From Bugula neritina (Eukaryota; Bryozoa; Gymnolaemata; Cheilostomatida; Bugulidae), in contig OZ037771.1 in the NCBI GenBank assembly GCA_964035545.1, positions 1,924,001 through 1,988,000 on the forward strand: 64,000 nt of DNA, written 5' to 3'. The notes under the pieces are model-generated. The model made no database searches. It saw nothing but the letters and a program-made list of their open reading frames with translations, and had not been told where the DNA came from. Each line of letters begins with the position of its first letter. Within the stretch, counting starts at the first letter, position 1. A program made the position numbers and the translations under genes. This document shows, piece after piece, positions 25,601 to 37,800 of the stretch.

Positions 25601-28560
25601 ATTGGAGAAACAATTGGCTTTAAGTTTTGCAATTTTTTGAAAAAAAACAGTTGTGCTACACATTTTCACTATATTTCAGTGGTCTAATCGTTAACAAATT
25701 AATTACCAGTGCCTTTTTCAGTTTTTGTGATGGCAATTTTCTATTACTATTGCCTACGCAAACTGAGAGATGCTAAGCTGCCTCATTTCCACTTTGTCTC
25801 TCAGTTGCACTGGACGGAACAGTTAGATATACACAGCCGGTTGAAGCTACAGTCCACAGTTACACCATCCCATCTGCCGTGGGTTTGAGACCGTACACCG
25901 ATTACACCGTCTGCATTGTACCATACGCGGACTCTGGACACGGACACCAAGAGTACTATGGGAAGATTTGTGTTCGCTACTCGGCTGGTTTGTTGTAGCA
26001 ACTGCCACATTTTGTTGTAAAATATTGGGTTAATAACACTATTATACATATAAATTAAATTAATGAAAAATAATAATATTAACCAATGATATCTTATACT
26101 ACATTATTATAACACTATGTTTCATATATGTATGTATTTTTTGAAATAATATAAATTTCACAAACTTATTATTCAATTGTATAAAATTTGGCTATGTTTA
26201 CGTAAAATATGATAAGGAAAAATTTATCACAAATTTTATTATACTTTTTTTATTTTTACAATTATACACACACACACGCACACACACACACACGCACTCA
26301 CGCACACACACTCACACACACACGCACACACACAACACACGCACACACACGCACACACATGACACGCACACACGCGTACACACTAATGTCTATTTTTAAT
26401 TTGATTGTAGCCTCCAGTACTGGTCCTGCAGACAAAGCAGTAGATGAGAGGCTCTTTCAGGAATATGTGTACGGCGTGTTAGGATTCTTTATCTTGATTT
26501 TGGTGTGTGGATTGGTTTCTACTTACTTTGTGAAATGTCGGCCAGGTGTAAGTCTTAATATTTACTTTTACTTACATTTACCTTTACTTACATTTACCTT
26601 TACTTATGCTTTGGGCTTATTAGTTGCTTGTAAAATTGCTGAGTAGTTTATATGGAGCATATTTGCAACATATAAATAATAAATTTGCATTGGTAACATG
26701 CAAGTTTAATAAAACTTTGTATGAGAATTTCGCATGGGTTTCCCGCCAAGCGATGCTATGTTCGCTTAATGAACTTTGTTCTTATTGGACAAAATCCATT
26801 TGTATATTTTATATTTAAGTTACATTTTTAAGTGACTATAATTATAACTCTGCTGAAAAGTCATTCAAGTTGAAAACACAATTTGTACAGTGCAGCAGTA
26901 AATAAATGCTCAGATTCTATTGAAAAGACAAAGTTTGTCAACTAAGTTACAGATAAGTAATAATAATTTAGGAATTATCTCCCCTTTGCTGAGTATATAA
27001 TTTATATTATACAGCATATTACTGGAGAGATAACTTCCACTGCATACCGTTCAAGGCTAAAGCAAGAGCTTGAAGACAGTACACTAAGACGGGACACAAT
27101 ACTGAGCGATAGATCGAAACTTCCTGTTCGTGGGAGGGCGCCCTCTGGTGAGAATTATATTCTTACTGTACTCCATGTTTTCCCACACTCGAACTTGCAT
27201 TTTGCATTTCGTTACCGTACTAAATTTAGTTACTACACTGTATATACTAGCAACAACATATGATTTTCATAGCAGTAATCAGATTGTGATGAATATTTTG
27301 GTAAAAAGTCTTTATTTGTATGTCATTGCTAAGATGTTAATATATTGGTGTTATACGTACGCTGTTGAGTTCAGATTTTGATATTTAGATGCTGACTCCA
27401 ACTCCATTAGAAAATGTTCAATTATTTGGTGGTTTGGTTGATGCTACATTTGCTAGTCATTTTGTATCTTCAATCACTTTGGATTTTTACATTTTGTGAT
27501 GCATATTTCTGTAATTTGTCTATTATTATATTGATGTAGTATTTTTTCAATTTTCAGGAGCGTCGAAAAGAGACACTTCAAAACGCATGTTTGAACAGTC
27601 TCTCCTGGTTAGCTCAACTGTGAGTTTCCCATAAGTTTTCTTATGAACTTAGGCTATTTCTATGGTTTGAAATGTTTCACACTTTTCTTGCTATTATTTG
27701 CTTATTTTGCCCCCTCATCATAACTAGCTTCTTATGTCATGTTTTAGCTTACGTGAGCACATAATATTTTATGTTATTTTAGACAAGAATAGTTATCAAC
27801 ACTAACCCATCAAAGAAACGTTATTCTATAGCCGCCTCAGGTCGGTGGTTTGTAATTTTTTTGTAAATGTTTAATGAATTTTATAATGAATATATGAATG
27901 ATTATGTTGAATCTGATGTACTTTATGTAGTAGGCTAATAGTTACATGTTTTGTTTATTATTTACTTTAATAATATATAAGTTTATATAATGCAACTGAG
28001 TTGGTCTTCTTTCTCTTAACTTTGTGTTTTATGTTTCAGATTTATTTGTGTTTGAATTTTCTGACATGATTAAAATATTTAAATTTCTATGATTTTAAAT
28101 ATGTTATAAAATTTGAAGCAGATAGATGTATGAAAGTTTGCCGAGTTATTCTTTGCAATTCATGTTTTTGTTTTTCCCCTTTTTATTAGTTTATAGAAAA
28201 TTAAATCATTTTAATAGCAAAGTTCATGCTTGTAGATTTTGCATGTGTTAACTGTAACTATCTAGGGTATGATAAAACTTCTATATGATTCTCTAATAAC
28301 ACTTTGCAGTGAGAGAAATGACTGAAAGCACGTCTCATCTAGATATTGAAAATCTAGCAGCATCGTCCGAGACATTTTCCAATGATCTCTCTCTCACTGG
28401 TGTCTCTCCGATAGAGATCAATGTCTCTTTACCAAGTCAAGCTTCTGATGCTGAAGTCAGTCGTGTTACAGACAGAGAAACTGTGAAATTCTCTCAAGCT
28501 GATGATGAGAGACACCTTAGTAGATCAGAGGATGATATGATAAACAAGCTAAAGAGCTGA
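22671..28560 (+). CDS. LRR and fibronectin-III single-pass membrane protein
   Basis: Eleven exons join in frame to 591 aa: 22671-22871, 23275-23457, 23784-23992, 24425-24610, 25240-25412, 25805-25987, 26411-26547, 27015-27147, 27558-27619, 27783-27840 and 28310-28560 (TGA). A signal peptide (residues 1-20, MKSCLAFVLIVTACYTVSMA) is followed by leucine-rich repeats (for example LEVLLLHHNHLIQILPHFF and LRVLDLSYNQLVSLDDGL). An LRRCT-type cap has LYCDCMDAVW near 218-227. One fibronectin-III domain follows (about 290-378; YTDYTVCIVPYADS), a transmembrane helix is near 397-418, and a 170-residue Ser/Thr- and acid-rich cytoplasmic tail ends the protein. The layout resembles cell-surface adhesion or receptor proteins of the LRR-FN3 type. 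No specific orthologue is recognised and there is no kinase or TIR domain. The acceptor at 24424 was chosen because only it keeps the frame. Confidence 0.85.
26265..26384. repeat. (CA)n microsatellite with ACG interruptions
   Basis: An imperfect CA tract in the intron before the transmembrane exon of the LRR gene. Confidence 0.95.
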
Positions 28561-28592
28561 ATTTCGCTTATCTATATTTTCACTTCAAACAA

Positions 28593-28598
28593 AATAAA
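28593..28598 (+). terminator. Poly(A) signal of the LRR-FN3 gene
   Basis: AATAAA lies 32 bp after the stop codon, with a second copy near 28653. POLA1 begins at 28851, so the POLA1 promoter must lie within or just beyond this 3' UTR. Confidence 0.5.
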
Positions 28599-28850
28599 TT
28601 AGTTTGTACATAATCAAAATGCTACAACTCGTTTCTTGCACTTATTATTTTAATAAAGTAGACAATCAACATTAAACAATAAATTGGGGCAATGGAAAAC
28701 AATTGTAACATATCTTTCATATTGCGAGTTGTCCTTTCCTAGCGAGCTCAATGTTTTGGGAAAATTTGTCCTTGTTGAGGAACCAAGGGTACCTTTTATC
28801 CACTCAGCAAATCATTTATTAGATTTTATAAACTTGCGCCACAGCTAAAA

Positions 28851-31800
28851 ATGGCGCCAACTGAAGACGATGCTGAGATTAATGATTCTGGTAAATTATA
28901 AATTACTTTTCAAATCTTATAGGTATTCTCACTAGATACACTTAGCAAATAATAATTGTGAAAAGACTAGGTTTGTTTACATGTTTTCTTTATTCCATCA
29001 TAAATGTATTCACCTAGTACGTACGTTTACTTGAGACCAAGTTTTTGTATTTCTTGAACTTGAAGTTATATAGTAAAAGTAAAAGGCTTACAGTTACACA
29101 GTTTATTTATTTTTAATTTTATGTTTTTTATTTATGTAAATATTTAACTTATAGTTTTTAAATTTATATTTCGATTTACTTTAATTTTTAGTTTTAGCCT
29201 TTAGACTTGAAGGTTAACTGTTTAAAATGTATTCATTTTCACTGTTTTGAGTTTGATTTATTTTATCCTTTTCAGAGTTTGAGGTAAGAACTAGAATCAA
29301 TGCAACTACAAGTTTGAGTCAATCACTAAATGTGATAATATATAAATAAATATCTTTGAAACTGTCATTTAATAATTTTTCTTTGTGTTATTTGTACCTC
29401 TTAGTCTTACTATTGGGATTTGGGGTTTTAGGGTATTCTGTGGCTAAGGACAGGTCTCGGAGAAGTAAGAAAGGGAGTAAAGCTAGCGCTAGAGCAGATC
29501 TATTGGCAAAAATCAAGAATGCTAAGGCTACTGGCCAGAAATATGTACCTGAAGTACGTCTTTTCTTGTAAATGTGCTGCTGCCGATAGATGACCTTTGG
29601 CTGGACTTGCATCCAGACTTGTGATGATATTTCTGCTGCCTTAAACTTGTAGATCGAAAATGTTGTTTCAGTTTATTCAACTACTTATTGTTTGAGTGTC
29701 AACTTAGCGAGTTTCAGATTTCGTGTTACTGAAGGTTTATCCTGACTTTCTTATAGGATGAGGAAGACGATATTTACGATTTAGTAGATGAGAAAGAGTA
29801 CACTGATATTGTACGCCAAAGAAAAGATGATAAATGGATCGTTGATGGTAAGAAAGTGGTGATTATATACCTGATACAAATTTAATCACCTGTATGTAAT
29901 CATTGATGGCAAAGAATAATCATTTTCATAATAAGTTGTTTAAATATCTTCAATATTCACTCTGTGCTAATAGTGTAAACTCTTCACTCATAGCCCGTGT
30001 TTCTTACTGTAGATGGGACAGGCTATGTAGAAGATGGGAGAGATCTGTTTGATGATGAACACGACGATTATGAGGGTTGTACGCCAAAGAGCAAGTCTAA
30101 AGGTTCTCCCGTCATTCCATTGCAATGAGCTCTAGTCCAGCTATTGTCTATTAGATGATTCTTATAGCTTTAACTTGAAAAAAAAATTTCAGCCATGAAT
30201 TATTTCTTTTCACTCTCCACGGCCATCTGCTGTACTCTTACTTCTCATTTTGCTGTCTGAACCCTGATTAGAAAGTAAACCTATTTATTTTTCAGGATCT
30301 AAGAAAAAGAACCCTAACATTAGGAAGCCTGGCGCCGCCCCCAACATATCTTCCATGTTTGCTGCCAGTGCTGCTAAGGCTAAAGTGAAACCAAAACAGG
30401 TAATTTAAGATGGTTTCTCTGAGGCATAGACTTAGTTCCCACGTATGTTAGATTTTTTTGCTATGAATAGCTGGTGTTTCTGGAAAATCAGCTATATGAA
30501 GGTTTAGTTTTCTGGTTAGATGGAGAGTCAGTTGATAAAGTAATTTAAATACAACTTATTTGCTATATTCCTTAGTGTTGGCAGTGACTTATTTGCTGTT
30601 TTTCTTTCACACTGCATATACATACTGAAAACAGTGCCTATATTCTGAGTGCTGTTTCATTGGTTTTGCTATCCAACTCATGTCTTTTGAAAGATTACAA
30701 TTTTAACATCTTGTTTGTGGCTGTATCCACATGAACTTCAGTTAGTTTTACCCTCGCCTTCTAGGATACATCTAAACATGATGACTTACTGGAAGAACTT
30801 CTTGCAAGTGCTGACGGTACAGAGACTACTGCTGCCACTACCACTTCAACAGCAGTTAGAACAGGGGTCAAAAGGTCAGCATAGTTCTTAGTAGCAGTAA
30901 ATCCTCTATTAAACAGTCTCTTTCAAAGTGTCTTTACATTTATGTCTAATATGTATTTATAATATTTATATAATGTTTAGTTCATAACTTTCATTGCTTA
31001 CAAACTAACTTTGTCTGGGCTGGTAGTGAATAACAGTATCGTTAGTTGATTGACTTTCAACTGCTAGCAATACATGAAGATGTTCATGTGCACATTTTCA
31101 GTGTTACAGCCCCTGACCTCTATGATTCAACTATATTGTAGAAAGAAGCCGTTACCTTTGTTTTCACGAAAATCGGCCGTGAAACCAAAGGTCAAGGAAG
31201 AGCCGGATAGTGGGCACGGCACTGATGGCCAGGCCTCTGATCATGGTTTGAATGGTTCCCAGGCTATCTCTCAGATGAGTGGTCCGCTGGGTATGTACCT
31301 TCTGGTATTCATATATGTGTCTTTTGTTAGAGGAGTAGTTAGGGTGCTGCACCATTTCTCGGTTCTCATGTTTTTTAGAATTATGCTGTCTTGTCATATT
31401 AGAATTCTAAGTGACGTAGTGTTTTGTATGCTCTATGGTGTAGAATGATGAAAATTCCCCTCAGGAATTATCAATTATGATAGTGTTCCCTCGTGCAAAT
31501 GTGTATGTGAGGGTTGAAGGCTTGGAGCTCTGCAACTTCAATAATATTTAGCAGTTAATTCAAAAAGTTGTTCTGTTTTTGAAAAAAAAAACAATATAAT
31601 TGAATACTTTTTAAATTTCTGTTACCTCAAGTTGATTATTTCAAGCTTGTTCATTAGGGTTGTCTTATGCTGTATTTTGTTAGCAAGGTTTTCAACTAAA
31701 AGCTGCCCAATGCTTTATAATTATAAATTTACTTGGTGTTCATCTAACCTTCATAGATTTAGAAGTGGAAACCTTTGCTTTCATCCTTAAATCCAATAAT

Positions 31801-34800
31801 AACCTGCTTGTTATAGTGGTTCCAGAAAGCTATGAGGATGTAGTTATACCGTCCAGTCAGCCATTAGGAGAATCTGTTACATCTAGCCATCCAATCACAA
31901 AGTCAGTTACAGACAGTGCAGGAGATTTGGACATGCAGGTTGATGAGTTTGACGATGACCTCAATGATGATCAGCTGATGGAGATACCGGATACTAAACC
32001 AGAGTCAGTCTCTACTATTTCTAGTGGCTATTTGTAGTTGCTAAAGTTGCTCAGGTTTATATAGTAGTAACTGTAAAAATGTTTGCTAGAATTCAGAACG
32101 AAAAGCTTGTCTGAGGGAACGGTTTTTTCTGTTAATTATCTTTAGCTTTAGGCTCAACATATCAGTAGGAAAAACAATTTTTTTTCTTATCCAAAATCTA
32201 TCTTAATATCTGAAGTTTTAGCTTGAAAATTTTGTTTTATCACTGTATGCTCGTTCGCCCTAGATAATTATTTTTTATGTTTTCATTCACCATGCTGTTT
32301 TCGTCTTATGTGTGCTAGCGGCCATGTTTTTGTGGTACGACAGAATAAAAAAGGAAGTGGACATGTCAGCTAGTTGGATGGTCAACGGAGGAGATGAGAA
32401 ACTTGCCACTGTTGTCACGGCGGAGACATGCTCTGCAGGTGCCCTTCCTACTGTCACCAAAGCCGGCACTCAGGAGCAGGTCTTCCGGTTTTACTGGCTC
32501 GACGCGTATGAGGACTACTTCAAACATCCAGGTACTCAGGCTACTGGCTAGACTCTGTTCCTAGTATATAGGCTACATACTGTTAGGGGTGGGCATCCCC
32601 CACCCTGATGTCTCTTGGATCACCAGTTTGAGTTAACCGTTTGTCTTCCAGAAATAATACACCGAATAATTATAGAGGTGATATTAGTGCAAAATATTTT
32701 TCTTGATAAGTAAAATTTTACATCTTCTGCTTGATAAATATGGCACTCTATGCTGGGCTATGCTATGCTAAGTACCTTATACCAGGTTACTGTATATTGC
32801 TGACTCTCAGGTTGCCATTGGTTAACGTCAGAATGCTCATGCACTGAATATATATATACTTGATTCACTATCCAGGTACAATCTACCTGTTTGGAAAAAC
32901 GAAGCACACCTCTGGAGCGTACGTTAGCTGCTGTGTAGCTGTCAAGAATATCTACAGACAAGTATTTCTTCTGCCTAGACTCAATGTTAGTTGTCTTCTC
33001 TTTCTCATTCAATTACAGTATCTACTCTACACTTAGTAGTAGTTATATTCTCTTTCATTCAGGTTAAGTATCCACTCTACGCTTAGTGTTAGTCATATAG
33101 CTAATTTAATCTGTGGTTGGCTATGCAGTATTTAGTATGCTATAATGGTGACTCAACTTTAACAATGACTTCTAAGCAAAGTCTATGTATTACTCACTTT
33201 CAATGCTTGATAATTTAAGTAGAAGTCATTGGTAAATATGTTGAATGAAGTAGAAAACAATGCATCAGCTTTGTTGCTGTGTGAAAACTGTCATCTGCAT
33301 GTCCACCTGCCGTGTGAGAAATCACAGCCAGCTCACATATTTGGACTGTTTACCTGCCTTCACTACCTGAACAGGTGTATATATTTGCTAGGTAGGTATT
33401 ATATATATTTTACTGCTATTTTCAGAGGTATGACTCAAGGTCGAAGGTGATGACGGATGAATCGCTCACATTTCTCGATGTCTACAACGAGTTTAACAAC
33501 GAAGTCGCTCCGAGATTCAAAATCAAAAACTACAAGTCTCGGGTACATGCTGCATTTAAATTTGTGGAACACACTCAAAATACTTTTAGCAAAAGATATA
33601 TAATTGAAATTTTAAATTATAGTTGTTTCTTTCAGTGTTAACGTGCGTGTACTCTCAATACAACATTTGAGTTCATATTGCTTCGAGTTCAGCGAGTCAA
33701 ACACTAATGCATTAATCTGACTTGATTCTTCAACTCTTGCAATTTGTTAACACTTTGCATAACCATTTACCTCTATGTCTTCTCAATTTCATTTAAACTG
33801 AACTAAAACCAATTGTCAATTTATTTATCTTTTTATATCGTAAGATTATCAGCTACTTTTTATTCACAGACAATTAAACAAATATCAACAATGATCTCTC
33901 TTTTGTTTCAGGCGACTGGTAAACAGTATTCCTTTGATCTCTCCGATGTGCCGACTAATGCTGAGTACTTAGAGGTCAGGTATGGGGTGAGTATCCTCTT
34001 CACTCTAGATCTTAGCCTGTGTTCCTCTTCACTCTAGATCTTAGCCTGTGTTCCTCTTCACTCTAGTCTTAGCCTGTGTTCCTCTTCACTCTAGATCTTA
34101 GCCTGTGTTCCTCTTCACTCTAGATCTTAGCCTGTGTTCCTCTTCACTCTAGATCTTAGCCTGTGTTCCTCTTCACTCTAGATCTTAGCCTGTGTTCCTC
34201 TTCACTCTAGATATTAGCCTGTGTTCCTCTTCACTCTAGATCTTAGCCTGTGTTCCAACAACCGAGTCTTGGCTAGTAGAGACAGCCCTAGGTTTTAGAC
34301 TGTGTGCATATTGTGTTTCATGTGGGCTATAATTTAATGTGGGACACAAAAAACAACAGAGATTTTGATAAGGCTGCGCGTAATGTATCGGTTTTCATTA
34401 TTCTAGAAAATAGAATTCTGATTTTGCTTGCATAAATTTCCACTCAAAGACTAGTAATTATTATCATAAACTAAAGTTAATGTGAATATTTTATTTCTAT
34501 GGTGTGGAAAATTTGAACTGCTGTAGGTTGATGTATATCTAAATTTTAGAAGCCACTGTTGACTGTGGTGTTGCATACTGTGGCTCATATACCATACTAG
34601 AGCTCATAGCCTTCTTGTTATAGATTATAACAAGTAAGTTATATAACCCTTACTTGTATATACTATAACCCTAACTATATACAAGTAAGGGTTATAGTAT
34701 AGGATACCCACTTACTTGTGACGTTAGAGGTCATTGTGTTATTGTCACAGAGTGTGTTAGAGTTCAAGGTTATGTTACGGTTGCAGAGTGAATATCCTGC

Positions 34801-37800
34801 CCTGCCTAAAGATCTGTCTGGAGAGACATTCAGTCACGTGTTTGGCGCCAACAAGTCTAGTTTGGAGTTGTTTCTCTTGGAACAGAAGATACGAGGTCCC
34901 TGCTGGCTGGACATCACCGCTCCTCGTCAGTATCCGCTCTCTTGAGTTTCCTGTTCTATTTGACTCGGTTACATTTTATTAGTGATTTGTTTGAATTCAT
35001 TCCTAAACTCTCAAGTATGTTTGGTTTATATACGCACCAAATACACACACCTGCACACTCATATACACACACACACACACCACCACACATATACACAAGT
35101 TACACACATACACACCACATACCAGCACATACACAACACTCATACACAATACTCACACACTACACACACACACAGATACACACACTCTTACACACACGCA
35201 CACACACAGGCACACACACCACATGCACACACGCACAAACACACACACAGCACACACTCACACACACGCACGCACTCAGTTTCCTCTGCATTGTGTTGAC
35301 AGAGTTGAGTAGCCAATCTTTCAGTTGGTGCAAGCTGGACATTCTGGTGACGGACTTCAAGACAATCTCAGTTGTTGGGGATTCCGAGAGAGCTCCGGCC
35401 CCTCCCCTAGTCACCCTTACCATGTGCGTGAAGTGTGCACACAACTCCAAGTCTAACCAGAATGAGGTCTGTAGGCTATACTGTATGGGAGAAGGGTTTA
35501 AATTCTATGCATAGAGATTTGTCTTCGTAGAATGTATAAAGCATCTGGGAGTGTTATTATAGAATAATTCTGTCATAAAGATATTCAATTAACATCACGT
35601 ATTCATATGAAGAAGCTGAAAATGGTTTAAATGGATTCACCTCAGCTGGTGGTTGAAGGCGTGTTTCCATTTTGCAGGTTGTTCAAGTAGCTTGCCTCGT
35701 CAACTCAAACTACCGGGTAGATAAACCAGCTCCAGATAAACTCTTTGAACAGCACTTCCTGGCCGTCACCAAGACGTCTGACCTGGTGTTTCCTCTCGAC
35801 CTCCAAGACAAGGCGCAGACGGATGGTAAACACCTCAAGATGGAAGTTCTAGCCTCTGAACGAGCCCTGCTTGGCTTTCTATTGGCTAAGATACATAAAT
35901 ATGACCCGGACATTCTGATTGGTTGGTATTTGAGATGTTGATATGCTCTAACAGAGGCCTGGTAGAGTTATTATATGTAGCAATGAATCTAAGAAATATG
36001 TAGTGTGTTTTTATTTTTTAATGACCTTTTTTAGAATTTAGGTAAAATCTTCAACTTTTAGGAGGTCAATTCTGTTAGAACTCAAATGCTGGGTAAATGC
36101 TTAGGTTGGTCGTGCGTATTGAATGCATCTTACTGTTACTATTTTATTTCTTAGTTATCAACAGTTTCAAAACAATGCTGTACTGTCTCAGCTCAGTGAG
36201 TGTTTGTCTGCATTATTTCATGCTTCTATGATGTGTTTTCTCTCAGGTCATGACATTAGTAACTTTGAGCTGGACTTCCTGTTGACGCGTGTAGCGGCCA
36301 ATAAAGTACCTCACTGGCACAAGATCAGCAGACTCAAGAGATCCGGAGACGTCCCTCGCAAATCGGTAAGTGATTTCACTCGGACTACAAGTATTTTTGT
36401 ATTCCACCTTTACTTTGTGGTTGAAATCCACCTCTCAGTATAGAATGTATCAGATAAAGTCAACGAAGCTAGATTATACCTCTTTTCATGATATCATATG
36501 TTCTCTCTAGGTATTTCCTGTGTAGTTTGCTGTGATATTATGTTTCTCCAAGTAACTGTCACTTCTTCCTGCAGATGGGTAAGTCATCGCAGATTGACAG
36601 AAGCGCCGTGTGCGGTCGTATCGTCTGCGACACCATGATCTCTGCCAGAGAGCTCATTAGAGCCAAGAGTTATGACCTCACGGTGCTGGTGCAGCAACTC
36701 CTTCAACAGAGTCGGGTGGAACTGGATATGGAGGAGCTGAAGGCAGCTTACAGGTGAGTCGTTGAGTGAGCAGAGGGGTAGTAACTAGCATGTGTAATAA
36801 ATCAGTGTTCACATTAAAAAATGATAACTGTAATAAAAATCAGATATGTAGGAAATAGAGGGGTAGTAACTATCCTTGAAGGGCATCAATGCCTTGACTC
36901 GGTTACTAAAAAAAGAAATTTGCCAATTCTTTGTTATCTACTCAGTTACTCTAGAAATTCAAGTATTGTTTTATCATTGGATATAAAGTGTCCTTGACTC
37001 GGCTGATATGTGTAGCCTGTGTTCCTTGTAGCACAACTGGAGATCTTCTGAGGGTGGCCAACCTCACCATCCAAGACGCATTCTACGCTCACAAGTTAAT
37101 GTTTGAGTTGAATATTCTACCTCTGGCCTGGCAAATAACGACCATTTGTGGAAATGTTTTGGTTAGTAGTTTGTATAACTTGTTTTAGTATAACATGTTT
37201 TATGGTATAGCATAGCATGGTGTAGCATGGCTTATTATAGCATAGAATGATGTAGATTAAAATAGTCTGGTTTAACATAATATAAAATTGCAGAGGATAT
37301 GCATTATGTTCACATTGCTCTATATGAGTATATTGCCCATATATTCAAAGTGTAGTGAAACTGGTCTATATATTTACTTGTTTCAATGTCTGCGTGTGTC
37401 ATTTCCCTACTCAATCAAACTGTCAATTTGACACACACTCAATAAAGTCTCTTCAATATGCACAGTCCTACCAGATCCCTTGTTTTGACCTGCCGGTTAC
37501 TCAGCTGTGTGTGCTGGTATGGTTTATATTCCTATTGATGAGATACGCAACAGATGGGGGAATTATCTTCCCCCGTATCATGTTGTAGTCGAGAACCCTG
37601 CTAGGCGGTCGATCAGAGAGGAACGAGTACCTGCTACTACATGCCTTCACAGACAAGGGGTATATCGTACCTGACAAAACTTACGCCTCTAGTAAGAATA
37701 AGGTAAGTACAGTCTAGTTTGTGATATACTAAGATATTCCTAAAGCTACCAAGCAAACCATGGCAGGATCTTGCGTTGTGTTTTGATTCAGGAAATCTGT

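Noticed and set aside
34942-35514. 190-codon His/Thr-rich frame
   Set aside because: CA microsatellite joined to a real POLA1 exon (35303-35466); not a separate gene.
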